From NCBI RefSeq assembly GCF_003967195.1, contig NZ_AP018725.1, forward strand, positions 124,001 through 188,000: a DNA stretch of 64,000 nt, given 5' to 3'. Under the pieces are notes generated by a model, which saw nothing but the letters and a program-made list of their open reading frames with translations, was not told the DNA's origin and did no database searches. The position numbers and the translations under genes were made by a program. Origin of the DNA: Sulfuriflexus mobilis. Lineage in GTDB: Bacteria > Pseudomonadota > Gammaproteobacteria > AKS1. Positions 15,544-25,756 of the stretch are shown piece after piece (the stretch's first letter is position 1; every line of letters begins with the position of its first letter).

Positions 15544-16111
15544 TGAACGCCCTCCCCGGTTGCCTGGTTACCCGGCGTGGTCTGCTGAACCTTGAGGATA
15601 AATTTGCTGATGCGTTGCCCTTTTTGATCTTTGGCCTCAATCACATTCAGGCGCGGGTCGGTCAGCCAGGCGGCACTGTCTACCTTGCGCATATAAGACG
15701 AGACGCGGGCATTGGACTGGGCAAAACCATCCAGGCTAATCGCAGAGCCCTTATTACTAATATTGGTCAGGTAAACACCATCCGGTAATGTGGTGACCAG
15801 TTCATCAAAGACGTGCACGACTTGTGGGCGGCTGCCCTGCAATTGCTGGATAATGTCCATGCGCGCCAGCAGCCGTGCCTTTGCCTTTTCGAGGTCCTTG
15901 ATCTCCTTGATGCGCTTGTCCAGTATCTTGATTTCGTTCTCAAGGTAGCTATTACGCGATACTTGATTATCGATCACGGCACCCATACGGATATGCACCA
16001 GCATAATAATGGCCAACATGAGGACGGCGGCCAGACCAGCGACCATTTGAAATTGTTTTTGCCGTTCTTGGCGCAGTTCCTCGCGCCACGGCAGCAGGTT
16101 AATCCTTGCCA

Positions 16112-16112
<1 letters not shown>
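15540..16112 (-). CDS. pilN: Type IV pilus assembly protein PilN
   Basis: The 190-residue protein begins with MARINLLPWREE, the conserved INLLPWR motif that docks into PilM. One transmembrane helix (about 22-42), a coiled coil and a ferredoxin-like periplasmic domain follow. It starts immediately at the pilM stop. Confidence 0.94.
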
Positions 16113-17227
<1,115 letters not shown>

Positions 17228-17235
17228 TTAACTAC

Positions 17236-17264
17236 ATTAAATACCAGAGTCAACTATTTATCAA
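17236..17264 (-). promoter_or_regulatory. Sigma70 promoter of pilMNOPQ
   Basis: On the minus strand TTGATA (17259-17264) and TTTAAT (17236-17241) are 17 bases apart, each one mismatch from consensus. They lie about 54 bases upstream of the pilM GTG. Confidence 0.6.
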
Positions 17265-17383
17265 TATTAAATTAGTCACTTTCTCTGGTATCGCAATGTT
17301 TTGGATTCCCTTTATAATCCATCCATCAGTTCAACACTTTGAAGCAAGTCACACACCGGGAATCAAGCGCTTACACGTATTTC

Positions 17384-19942
17384 ATGAAATTTTTCCTTAA
17401 ATTCCTTCGCCTTAGCCTTATCGGGCTGTTCAGCGCCTTTACACTCGGCGTGGTCGCGACTGCGGCGGCCTATTTATATCTGGCACCACAGCTACCTTCT
17501 ATAGAGTCATTGAAGGATGTGCGCCTGCAGACCCCTCTGCGGGTCCACTCGAGGGACGGCGGCCTTATCGCCGAGTTTGGCGAAAAGAAACGGGCCCCCC
17601 TGAAATTCGAAGAGGCCCCTGACCTGATGCTTAAGGCCATCCTTGCCGCCGAGGATAACCGCTTTTATGAACACCCCGGCGTCGACTACCAGGGTATTTT
17701 GCGTGCCGTGGTGCATTTAATTAAGACCGGCCAGAAAGGTCAGGGGGGCAGTACCATCACCATGCAGGTGGCGCGTAACTTTTTCCTCTCCCGCGAGAAG
17801 ACCTACCTGCGCAAAATCAGTGAGATATTCCTGGCCCTGAAGATAGAACGTGAACTGAGCAAGCAGGATATTCTCGAGTTATACCTGAACAAAATCTACC
17901 TGGGACATCGTTCCTATGGCGTGGCGGCTGCCGCCCAGGTATATTATGGTAAGAATATCAATGATTTATCAGTCCCTCAGGTGGCCATGATAGCCGGTCT
18001 GCCAAAGGCCCCCTCGCGCTACAATCCGATCACGAATATTCGCCGCGCCACCATCCGCCGCGATTATGTCCTTGGCCGCATGTTCGAGCTGGGTTTTATC
18101 GGCAAGCAGGACTATGAGCAGGCCGTGGCCAGTGTCGACAACGCCCGTCTGCACGGGCAGAGCGTGGAACTGGCCGCCCCCTACATGGCCGAGATGGTGC
18201 GGGCCGAAATGTATGAACGTTATGGCCAGGAGGCCTATACATCGGGCTACCGCGTCTACACCACCCTGGACACCCGCCTGCAGCGCTATGCCGACAACGC
18301 CGTGCATCGCAATCTGCTCGAATATGATCAGCGCCACGGCTATCGGGGTGTAGAGGGGCATATGACGTTTAGCCCCGAGTTATTGGCCGCCTTGCCGCCT
18401 ATTGAGTCGCCAACGCTGAACAAACCAAAAGGTCTGGATTCCACGCCGGTAGTCATTAAGACCTTATCGGAAGCACTTATCGAGCCGCTACGGGCAGAGC
18501 TGAACCAGCGCCAGATCAGCGGCGACCTGCTACCTGCCGTGGTACTGCATCTGGAAGACCAGGCGGCCAGTGTTATACGCGAGAACGGCGAGGTGATCCG
18601 CATCGACTGGAACGGCCTGAAGTGGGCGCGCCGCTTTGAGGATGAAAACACCCGTGGCCCGGCACTGCGGTTTGCCGCAGACATCCTCCGCCAGGGGGAC
18701 GTGATACGCATTCGCAAAGACGTACAGGGTAACTGGCAGTTGGCGCAGCTGCCGAATGTCAGCGGTGCACTGGTGACCCTGGACCCGGAGGACGGTGCCA
18801 TCCAGGCCCTGATCGGCGGTTTTGATTATTACCTGAGCAAGTTTAATCTGGCGACCCAGGCGCGCCGCCAGCCGGGCTCCAATATCAAGCCGTTTATTTA
18901 CTCAGCGGCACTGGAAAACGGCTTTACCGCCGCGAGCCTGATTAACGATGCGCCGGTCGTATTTGAAGACCAGGGGCTGGAAAATACCTGGCGACCTGAG
19001 AACTACAGCGGCAAGTTCTTTGGGCCGACACGCCTGCGCGTCGCCCTGACCAATTCACGTAATCTTGTCTCGATTCGTCTGTTACGCGCTATCGGAATTA
19101 AAACTGCCATCAGTTACCTGCAGCAGCTGGGTTTTGATACCGACCGGTTACCGAAGAACCTTTCACTGGCGCTTGGCAGTGCCTCCTTTACACCACTGGA
19201 AGTGGCAAGCGCCTACGCGATTCTTGCCAATGGCGGCTATCGGGTTGAACCGTATTTTATTGAGCGCATTGAAGACAGCGAGGGCAATATTATTTTTCAG
19301 CATGAGCCACTCCGGGTCTGCCGTGAATGTGAAAAGATACGTGCCGAGACAGAACCCAGGGCAGATACAGACAAGCCTGCCGGCACGCAACCGGACGGGC
19401 TTGGTGAAGAGAGCGGGGCAAAGCCAGCAGCTGTTGCGCCACGCGTCATGACAGCGCAGACCAATTACATCATGCGCACCATCCTGCGTGACGTGATCTT
19501 GCTGGGCACCGGGCGGCGTGCCCTGTCTATCGGTCGACGAGACCTGGCCGGCAAGACCGGCACCACCAATGATCAGAAAGATGCCTGGTTTTCGGGCTTC
19601 AGCAGCACCCTGGTCACTACGGCATGGGTGGGTTTTGATAAACACGAGCCATTGGGTAAACGCGAAACCGGTGCCAGTGCCGCACTGCCGATGTGGGTAT
19701 ACTTTATGGAGAACGCCATGAAGGGTGTCCCGGAAAAACAGGTCGAGATGCCAGCCGGTCTGGTCACTATCCGGGTTGACCCGGAGACCGGTCTACTCGC
19801 TGCACAGGGACAGGAAAACGCTATCTTTGAAACCTTCCGTAGCGATAATGTACCCAAGCAGACGGTTGAGGTAAACAAGGGGGCGGGTCCGGTTCATGAA
19901 ACAGCCAGCCCGCCATCGGCAATACCGGAACAGCTGTTTTAA
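17384..19942 (+). CDS. mrcA: Penicillin-binding protein 1A (transglycosylase/transpeptidase)
   Basis: This bifunctional peptidoglycan synthase polymerises glycan strands and cross-links peptides. The 852-residue chain has an N-terminal membrane anchor (about 5-32), a GT51 domain with catalytic EDNRFYEHPGVD and GGSTITMQVARN, an inserted OB-like domain, and a transpeptidase domain with the SxxK serine in PGSNIKPF, the SRN motif in TNSRNL and the KTG triad in AGKTGTTNDQ. I chose the ATG at 17384 (MKFFLKFLRL); an upstream TTG at 17339 is unlikely. A TATAAT at 17313-17318 could be its -10, although no clear -35 is seen. Confidence 0.95.
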   Translation: MKFFLKFLRLSLIGLFSAFTLGVVATAAAYLYLAPQLPSIESLKDVRLQTPLRVHSRDGGLIAEFGEKKRAPLKFEEAPDLMLKAILAAEDNRFYEHPGVDYQGILRAVVHLIKTGQKGQGGSTITMQVARNFFLSREKTYLRKISEIFLALKIERELSKQDILELYLNKIYLGHRSYGVAAAAQVYYGKNINDLSVPQVAMIAGLPKAPSRYNPITNIRRATIRRDYVLGRMFELGFIGKQDYEQAVASVDNARLHGQSVELAAPYMAEMVRAEMYERYGQEAYTSGYRVYTTLDTRLQRYADNAVHRNLLEYDQRHGYRGVEGHMTFSPELLAALPPIESPTLNKPKGLDSTPVVIKTLSEALIEPLRAELNQRQISGDLLPAVVLHLEDQAASVIRENGEVIRIDWNGLKWARRFEDENTRGPALRFAADILRQGDVIRIRKDVQGNWQLAQLPNVSGALVTLDPEDGAIQALIGGFDYYLSKFNLATQARRQPGSNIKPFIYSAALENGFTAASLINDAPVVFEDQGLENTWRPENYSGKFFGPTRLRVALTNSRNLVSIRLLRAIGIKTAISYLQQLGFDTDRLPKNLSLALGSASFTPLEVASAYAILANGGYRVEPYFIERIEDSEGNIIFQHEPLRVCRECEKIRAETEPRADTDKPAGTQPDGLGEESGAKPAAVAPRVMTAQTNYIMRTILRDVILLGTGRRALSIGRRDLAGKTGTTNDQKDAWFSGFSSTLVTTAWVGFDKHEPLGKRETGASAALPMWVYFMENAMKGVPEKQVEMPAGLVTIRVDPETGLLAAQGQENAIFETFRSDNVPKQTVEVNKGAGPVHETASPPSAIPEQLF

Positions 19943-19996
19943 TTTGTCATTGCTGGTATAACCTGAGCAAGAATAATCAAGAAGAGGGCCTTCAAT

Positions 19997-20623
19997 ATGG
20001 GCCGCCACTCACAACGGCGTGATGAAGAGATTCGCCAGCGCATCGCCCAGGATGCCGCACGGCTCATGGTCGAACACGGTATCAAGGATTTTCTTACCGC
20101 CAAGCAAAAGGCCGCCGATAGCTTAGGTATCACTGATCGGCAGGTCATGCCACGGAATACCGAGATCGAAGAGGCCATCCTCGAATACCAGCGCATCTTC
20201 AAATCCCATGCCCAGCCGCAACGCCTGCAGGCATTGAGGGAAACCGCCATAAAGGCTATGGGCCTGTTAAAAGACTTTCAGCCGCGCCTGGTAGGCTCGG
20301 TATGGCGCGGTACCGCCGGTGAGCACTCCGATGTCAACCTGCACGTATTTGCCGACTCCCCCGAAACAGTCAGTCACTTTTTGACCCGTCACAAGATTCC
20401 GCACGAGCAGCGCGAAAAACGTTTTCGCACCTCGAAAGATAATTATGAACTGTTTACCGCCTACAGCTTTATCGCCGGTGATGTGCCGGTAGATATTGTT
20501 GTCTTTCCGATAGACGGGCAACGGCAGGCACCCTTGTCACCGGTGGATGGCAAGCGCATGGAGAGGGCGAGTATTAGTGATGTGGAGGAGTTGCTTCATG
20601 AGGATGAAATTGGCTTTCTTTAA
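19997..20623 (+). CDS. Nucleotidyltransferase-like protein of unknown function
   Basis: I do not recognise a named family. The 208-residue protein has a helical N-terminal half (about 1-90). Its C-terminal half has GSVWRGTAGEHSDVNLHVF (about 95-113), resembling the GS...D-x-D loop of nucleotidyltransferase-fold proteins, followed later by VPVDIVVFP, which could give the third acidic residue. Catalytic activity is uncertain because the second Asp is Asn (DVN). It follows mrcA by 54 bases and has a GAGGG ribosome site. Confidence 0.7.
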   Translation: MGRHSQRRDEEIRQRIAQDAARLMVEHGIKDFLTAKQKAADSLGITDRQVMPRNTEIEEAILEYQRIFKSHAQPQRLQALRETAIKAMGLLKDFQPRLVGSVWRGTAGEHSDVNLHVFADSPETVSHFLTRHKIPHEQREKRFRTSKDNYELFTAYSFIAGDVPVDIVVFPIDGQRQAPLSPVDGKRMERASISDVEELLHEDEIGFL

Positions 20624-20655
20624 AAACTTAAAAGCCTTTAAAAAAACAAACCAAA

Positions 20656-20674
20656 AAAATAGCTACGCTATTTT
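20656..20674 (-). terminator. Intrinsic terminator, probably bidirectional
   Basis: AAAATAGC-TAC-GCTATTTT is a perfect 8-bp AT-rich inverted repeat with T runs on both sides. It sits between two convergent genes and contains the stop codon of the minus-strand DUF4124 gene. Confidence 0.6.
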
Positions 20675-21078
20675 CTTCTCAAATATCGACTACACCAATA
20701 ATCCCGCTTCTCAGAATATTTAATCAACTTGGCCTTGTATTTCCCCCAGTCATCATTACCCCCGCGACCACGATAATTCTGATACCGGTATCTGGCCGTC
20801 TGGCACTTGCTGCGTAACTGGTCAAAACTCAGTTTTGGCGCGGTCTTCTTTTTACGTTTTGCCTTGTGTTTTTTCTTCTTGCGCGCCTTCGGTGGGGTGT
20901 AGTCAAACTGATGCCAGTCATAATCATTGGTTTGTTCAATAATGACCTCATCATGTGGACGGTCAGGCGCGCTATCGCTATAGACACTGCGACCCTGGGT
21001 ATCGGTGGAATGATAGATGGGGCCGGCCTGGGCGCGGCCGGTCAGGCACAGCAATAGAATAATGATTGAGCGGACCAT
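20668..21078 (-). CDS. Secreted DUF4124-type protein
   Basis: The 136-residue precursor has a signal peptide (cleavage near GRAQA-GP). The short N-terminal DUF4124 motif (YHSTDTQGRSVYSDSAP) is common in gammaproteobacterial periplasmic proteins of unknown function. A strongly basic lysine/arginine-rich stretch (about 66-80) and a C-terminal segment with two cysteines follow. The basic linker suggests contact with a polyanion, which is inference. Confidence 0.75.
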   Translation of the reverse strand: MVRSIIILLLCLTGRAQAGPIYHSTDTQGRSVYSDSAPDRPHDEVIIEQTNDYDWHQFDYTPPKARKKKKHKAKRKKKTAPKLSFDQLRSKCQTARYRYQNYRGRGGNDDWGKYKAKLIKYSEKRDYWCSRYLRRK

Positions 21079-21189
21079 CCGTGGTCTCCCTCTGCATATT
21101 GATGGATTAACTATAGCTGTGCGGAAAAAAAACCATGCCAGTTATGGGCGATGATCTTTGTAGGAAATGGCGGACAGAGTGATCGGGGG

Positions 21190-22434
21190 TTACTTAGGGT
21201 AGTCGGCCGGGTAGGGCAGCCCGGCGACGCCGCTGTCGACGGCGGCACGCGCCACCGCGGCGGAGACAAAGTCTTTCAGGCGCGGGTCGAGCGGCTTGGG
21301 GATGATGTAATCAGGGCCAAACTGCATGGCCTTGCCACCATAGGCCTTGATGACCTCTGCCGGCACGGCCTCACGACTGAGTGCGGCCAGTGCGTTGACG
21401 GCCGCCACCTTCATCGGCGCATTGATCTCGCGGGCACGCACGTCGAGCGCGCCGCGGAAGATGAACGGGAAGCCGAGCACATTGTTGACCTGGTTGGGAT
21501 AATCCGAGCGGCCGGTACCCATGATGAGGTCATCGCGCGCGGCCATGGCATCGGCCGGGCTGATTTCCGGGTCGGGGTTAGACAGGGCGAATACAACCGG
21601 TTTGCTGGCCATGCTCGTGATCATGGCCGGGGTAACGAGGTTCGGGCCGGAGACACCGATAAAGACATCGGCCCCGCGCATGGCCTCCTCGAGTGTGCGT
21701 TCCGAGTGGCCGCTGGCGAAGGCCTGCTTTTGTGCATTCAGGTCATCGCGGCCGGCGTGTACCACGCCCTTGCGGTCACACAGCAGGATGTTTTCCCTGG
21801 GCGTGCCCATGGCGACGAGCATGTGCATGGCGGCGATCCCGGCGGCACCGGCACCGAGGCAGACCACACGGGCCTCGGCGAAGGTCTTGCCCTGCAACGC
21901 GAGGGCATTTTTCAGGCCGGCGGTAATGATAATGGCCGTACCGTGCTGGTCATCGTGGAAGACCGGGATATCGAGCTTTTCTATCAGGCGTTTTTCGATA
22001 TCGAAACAGTGCGGGGCGGCGATATCCTCAAGGTTGATGCCGCCAAAGCCGGAGGCGATACGCGCCACGGTGTCGACAAAGTCATCCGGGTTGTCGGCGT
22101 CGACCTCGATATCAAAACAGTCGATGTCGGCAAAGCGCTTGAACAACACCGCCTTGCCCTCCATGACCGGTTTGCCGGCCAGTGCGCCGATATTGCCGAG
22201 GCCGAGCACGGCCGTACCATCGGTGATCACGGCAACGAGGTTGCCCTTGCCGGTATAGAGGTAGGCATTCTCGGCATCGGCCTGGATCTCGCGACAGGGT
22301 GCGGCCACGCCCGGGGTATAGGCCAGTGACAGGTCCTCCTGCGTGGCACAGGCCTTGCTCACGGCGGTTGCGATTTTACCGGGCTTGGGCTCGGCGTGAT
22401 AACGCAGGGCGGCGGTCTTTAAGTCTTCGGGCAT
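21190..22434 (-). CDS. maeB: NADP-type malic enzyme, short form
   Basis: The enzyme decarboxylates malate to pyruvate. The 414-residue protein has the malic N-domain ([11 protein letters not shown], Tyr-containing active site) and metal-binding [11 protein letters not shown]. The NAD(P)-binding domain follows with [10 protein letters not shown]. It lacks the C-terminal phosphotransacetylase-like domain present in long MaeB proteins, so it is the compact version; NAD versus NADP preference is not proven by sequence. Confidence 0.92.
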   Translation of the reverse strand: MPEDLKTAALRYHAEPKPGKIATAVSKACATQEDLSLAYTPGVAAPCREIQADAENAYLYTGKGNLVAVITDGTAVLGLGNIGALAGKPVMEGKAVLFKRFADIDCFDIEVDADNPDDFVDTVARIASGFGGINLEDIAAPHCFDIEKRLIEKLDIPVFHDDQHGTAIIITAGLKNALALQGKTFAEARVVCLGAGAAGIAAMHMLVAMGTPRENILLCDRKGVVHAGRDDLNAQKQAFASGHSERTLEEAMRGADVFIGVSGPNLVTPAMITSMASKPVVFALSNPDPEISPADAMAARDDLIMGTGRSDYPNQVNNVLGFPFIFRGALDVRAREINAPMKVAAVNALAALSREAVPAEVIKAYGGKAMQFGPDYIIPKPLDPRLKDFVSAAVARAAVDSGVAGLPYPADYPK

Positions 22435-22497
22435 GGGTCAGGGCCTTGAATGATGAGCGGCTATTTTACATGGCTCGGGTAAATGCACCAGGCAGGT

Positions 22498-23982
22498 TTA
22501 TTTCACCACCTTCAATGGCGTGCCAGCGGCCGGTTCACCCGTTGGGTAGTAGTGGTTGAGCAGGCGCAACTGGTTCTCGGCATCATTGGCCAGGCGCGAA
22601 TCCTTGCCAAGTTGGGCAAAACGGGTCGCGTCTTTGGCGGTAATGATATGTAACCGGTGAGCCCTGGCCAGTTCGTATTCTTCGCTGGTGAGGGTACGAA
22701 AACTCTTGGCGGTGTCGATAAACAGGCGGTCGAAGTGGAATGGATTTTGCTCGTCTTTCGCCACGCCACTGAAGACCCAGGCCTTGTCCTTGAGGAACAC
22801 GACCACAACCCGTACCAGTCGCTCTCCGTAGCTTGTACGTGTACGGGCAAGGGCGGTATAACCCTCGAGGTCATGATGACGGAAGGCCTCACCCTGTTGC
22901 AGATTGTCGAGTTTCAGTCGGTCCTGCATGAACTGCTGTGGTGTCAGCCGACGGTTCAGGTCCAATGCGGTGACCTGCAGCAAGCCGGCATTCTTTGGGG
23001 CGATGGCGACTAGCTGCTCGGGCCGGTTGTCGATACGCCAGCCCTCGGGAAAGGTGAGGGTAACGTTTAGTTCGCGGTGATAAAAACGGTTTTTATGCAG
23101 AATGCCCTGTTCCTCGCTGTCACCGAAGACGAGACCTTCGAGATGACGCAGGAAGCTGACGAGGTTGATCTGCTTGGGACCGTTTTGTTTTTGCAATGCC
23201 CGGGCACCCCCGACGACTTGTTGTAGTCGCGTGTCGTTATCGGGGTGCGTGGCAAACACGCCGTGATACACACGTGGCTCACGGTCCTCGCGCTTGGCGA
23301 GTTCACGATCATAAACCTCCTGATTTTTTAATACACGAATGACCTCGAGCATGGCCAGCGGGTCGTAGCCACTACGTGCCAGGTATTCGGCACCGAGTCG
23401 ATCCGATTCGAGTTCATGTTCGCGACCGTAACCGCGTACCAGGGCGGTACCGATGACATTAAACAGGTCACCGGCACCAGTGACCCCGGTCTGCGAGGCC
23501 AGCACCCCGGCGAGGATGCCGGTCGCGGTGGCGGCACTGTGCTGGCGGACGCCGTGGCGTGCGGTGACATGGCCGATCTCATGGCCGAGTACGGCGGCCA
23601 GTTCGGCCTCGTTGTTCAGGTAGGCGAGCAGGCCGCGGGTGATGTAGATATAACCGCCGGGCAGAGCAAAGGCATTGACCTCGGGACTGTCGAGGACGGT
23701 AAAGCGATAGATCAGGTTACTGCGATGGCTGACGGCCGCCAGGCGTTCACCAATCTGCTGCACATAATCCTGGAGTTTTTGTTCTTTATAGCGGCCATAA
23801 CGCTTGATGATCACGGCGTGGTTCTCGCGGCCGATGGCGATCTCCTGGTCTTCGGAGAGCAGCACAAAATCAGACTCCCCGCTCACCGGGTTGACGGCAC
23901 AGCCACTATTGAACAACAGGCTGCCAAGTAACAGCAGTGATGCAAGCACAGGTAAATTAGTTGGGTGTCTCATGGCTCTCAT
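22498..23982 (-). CDS. M48 family metalloprotease lipoprotein, BepA-like
   Basis: This is a periplasmic zinc metalloprotease of the type that maintains outer-membrane protein assembly. The 494-residue precursor has a lipobox ending at Cys28 (LLFNSGC), the zinc motif HEIGH (134-138) and a third ligand in HELESDRLGAEY. The C-terminal half is not a clear TPR array as in E. coli BepA but a domain with beta-rich character, so partner specificity may differ. ATG codons at 23982 and 23973 are both possible starts. Confidence 0.88.
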   Translation of the reverse strand: MRAMRHPTNLPVLASLLLLGSLLFNSGCAVNPVSGESDFVLLSEDQEIAIGRENHAVIIKRYGRYKEQKLQDYVQQIGERLAAVSHRSNLIYRFTVLDSPEVNAFALPGGYIYITRGLLAYLNNEAELAAVLGHEIGHVTARHGVRQHSAATATGILAGVLASQTGVTGAGDLFNVIGTALVRGYGREHELESDRLGAEYLARSGYDPLAMLEVIRVLKNQEVYDRELAKREDREPRVYHGVFATHPDNDTRLQQVVGGARALQKQNGPKQINLVSFLRHLEGLVFGDSEEQGILHKNRFYHRELNVTLTFPEGWRIDNRPEQLVAIAPKNAGLLQVTALDLNRRLTPQQFMQDRLKLDNLQQGEAFRHHDLEGYTALARTRTSYGERLVRVVVVFLKDKAWVFSGVAKDEQNPFHFDRLFIDTAKSFRTLTSEEYELARAHRLHIITAKDATRFAQLGKDSRLANDAENQLRLLNHYYPTGEPAAGTPLKVVK

Positions 23983-23998
23983 TATAGATAGTCATTCG

Positions 23999-24802
23999 TC
24001 ATTCATCACTCATCAATTCTAATGAATAAGGGTGGCGCACCCGCATGCGTTGCTCGCCCTTGCGGGCATAAAGCCAGCCACGGGCAATAACGGTCTTGCC
24101 GGCAAACGCGCGCGGGTTTTGCGGCTCAAACCAGTGCAGGTCATTTTTATCGATACGTAGCGCCATCCCACCGGCGAGGTTCAGCCACAGGTTCTGCCGG
24201 CCCTCACCGATACGCACGACCTTGCCACGCACGATTTTAAACCCACGGGCATGGCGCGACAGAGCAGACGAGTCGGTGATGTTCGGCAGGCCCCATAGTC
24301 CAAGCCTGCTGCTGCGCGCCATTTTCTCTGCCTCGGCATAACAAGACAGGTCATGCACATTGGGTGGTATGGCGATCAGGCTGGCCAGCCCCTTGTTAAG
24401 CAGGTGGGTGCCGAGGCTTTCACCTTGCGGGGTATAGGCATGGGCCAGCAAGCGGCCGTAACGGTCGCGTCGTTGTTGCCCATAACGCAGGTCGATTTGG
24501 TATTCGTGCTGTTGAAGCAGTTTGAGCAATGCCTGGCGGGCTGCACGGGCCAGTGGTTCGGCAGGGCGCTCATCGCGCGCCATCTCGGGTGTGTTGATGC
24601 CGATCAGGCGGACCTTGTCACCGGACTGCAGGCGCACGGTGTCGCCATCGTAGACATGACTGACGTGTGCCCGGGCATCGATACGAGAAGGCGGGCAATG
24701 GATCTCAGCGGCGGCAAGGGTGCTGAGGCTGGTCAGCCACAGGCCGAAATAAAAAAGGCGTCCGTAGCGGGACGCCTTTTCTAAAAATGCTTGTGGCAGC
24801 AT
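23999..24802 (-). CDS. Secreted thermonuclease-family nuclease
   Basis: A staphylococcal-nuclease-fold protein (267 residues) with an N-terminal hydrophobic segment (about 15-32) likely to be a signal peptide. The calcium-binding/catalytic core shows YDGDTVRL (51-58), RLIGINTPE and RRDRYGRLLAHAY, which contain the usual Asp, Arg and Glu residues. An additional C-terminal beta domain (after about 180) follows. The first codons overlap the rpmE terminator hairpin, and the signal peptide has no other in-frame Met, so the ATG at 24802 seems real. Confidence 0.87.
   Translation of the reverse strand: MLPQAFLEKASRYGRLFYFGLWLTSLSTLAAAEIHCPPSRIDARAHVSHVYDGDTVRLQSGDKVRLIGINTPEMARDERPAEPLARAARQALLKLLQQHEYQIDLRYGQQRRDRYGRLLAHAYTPQGESLGTHLLNKGLASLIAIPPNVHDLSCYAEAEKMARSSRLGLWGLPNITDSSALSRHARGFKIVRGKVVRIGEGRQNLWLNLAGGMALRIDKNDLHWFEPQNPRAFAGKTVIARGWLYARKGEQRMRVRHPYSLELMSDE
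24753..24780 (-). terminator. Intrinsic terminator of rpmE inside the next coding region
   Basis: AAAAGGCGTCC-GTAGCG-GGACGCCTTTT forms an 11-bp stem with T runs. It lies 46 bases after rpmE but within codons 8-17 of the nuclease gene. Confidence 0.85.
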
Positions 24803-24825
24803 CGTCAGCGGGAATTGCGCGCTAT

Positions 24826-25041
24826 TTAGCTGCTTTTGCGACGGCCATACTTTTGCTTGAACTTGTCCACGCGACCGGCGGTATCCAGCAATTTCTGCTT
24901 ACCGGTGTAGAACGGGTGGCATTCTGAGCAGACTTCAACCGTCATGGCATCGCCACCGCGGGTGGAACGGGTGTCAAAGCTGTTGCCACAGCTGCAGGTG
25001 ACCTTGACGGCCTCGTATGTAGGATGAATTTCCGGCTTCAT
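24826..25041 (-). CDS. rpmE: 50S ribosomal protein L31, zinc-binding type
   Basis: The 71-residue protein begins [19 protein letters not shown], the normal L31 start. It carries the CxC (C16, C18) and CSEC cysteines of the zinc-binding (C+) form. The ATG at 25041 has AAGG about 10 bases upstream; the longer open frame to 25167 is not expected to be translated. It is followed by a strong terminator. Confidence 0.96.
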   Translation of the reverse strand: MKPEIHPTYEAVKVTCSCGNSFDTRSTRGGDAMTVEVCSECHPFYTGKQKLLDTAGRVDKFKQKYGRRKSS

Positions 25042-25142
25042 ATCTGTATACCTTAGGAATTCTACTGGCGCTTCTGGGCGCACGGTTAAGGGCGGGCATG
25101 ATACGAAAAAGCTGGCGGCGGGGCAAGCACTATAAGACGGTT

Positions 25143-25502
25143 TCAGTCCGTTTTCCCCGGTTTGCATTGAAAAGGGAGGATTTTCGCCGCTGTCTGCGGG
25201 CTGGGTCCTGGTCGCCGGCTATCCATAGACTGCATGGTCTCGAGCATACCTTTTTCCCCGGCCAGGCGGTCCCACATCATACTGTAAATATCCAGGCAGG
25301 CTGCCATAGGGTTGCTGCTGCGCTGACGAATCATATCGATGCGCCACTGCAGGCAGCGCAGGCGTTTGCGCGAGTTACCTGGAATCGAGGCAAGAAATTC
25401 CTCGATTACCGCATCGCGGGCGGTCTCGAAGGCTTCCGGGTCCTTACTGGCCAAATCACACCAGTCATCAAACCCCATTTCGGTGAAAAGACTGCTATTC
25501 AT
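25143..25502 (-). CDS. DUF3135 protein
   Basis: The 119-residue cytosolic protein matches the DUF3135 pattern: an acidic helical N terminus ([16 protein letters not shown]), then [24 protein letters not shown]. It has no signal peptide or membrane segment and no known function. It lies 101 bases upstream of rpmE. Confidence 0.75.
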   Translation of the reverse strand: MNSSLFTEMGFDDWCDLASKDPEAFETARDAVIEEFLASIPGNSRKRLRCLQWRIDMIRQRSSNPMAACLDIYSMMWDRLAGEKGMLETMQSMDSRRPGPSPQTAAKILPFQCKPGKTD

Positions 25503-25641
25503 CGTGCTGCCCGTTTCCGATTCACAATCATAATTACCGGATTTTCAGGGCATGTCAAAACACCCTGTTGGTACTGATAACAGTCAGTTACTTAGAAGGG
25601 TTTTCTAGAATAGTTTTGAGATTAAGATGCCCGTCAGGACG

Positions 25642-25702
25642 CTCATAGAACCCCAAAAACGGGTTCATCATGAGTACCTCAACCATCTCCGATGGTTCGA
25701 GG
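25642..25702. repeat. Two-hairpin intergenic element, single copy
   Basis: Hairpin 1 is CTCAT-A-GAACCC-(7 nt)-GGGTTC-ATC-ATGAG. Hairpin 2 is CCTC-A-ACCATC-TCC-GATGGT-TC-GAGG. The same architecture with different but compensating bases recurs at 45.6-45.8 kb. It sits directly beyond the rho terminator. No coding potential is evident and I do not recognise the family. Confidence 0.8.
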
Positions 25703-25705
25703 CAA

Positions 25706-25732
25706 AAAAACCCGGCCAAAGGCCGGGTTTTT
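25706..25732 (-). terminator. Intrinsic terminator of rho
   Basis: AAAAACCCGGCC-AAA-GGCCGGGTTTTT, a perfect 12-bp inverted repeat with T runs, lies 24 bases after the rho stop. Confidence 0.92.
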
Positions 25733-25756
25733 GCGATGTTGCTCGTGAGAGAGTTT

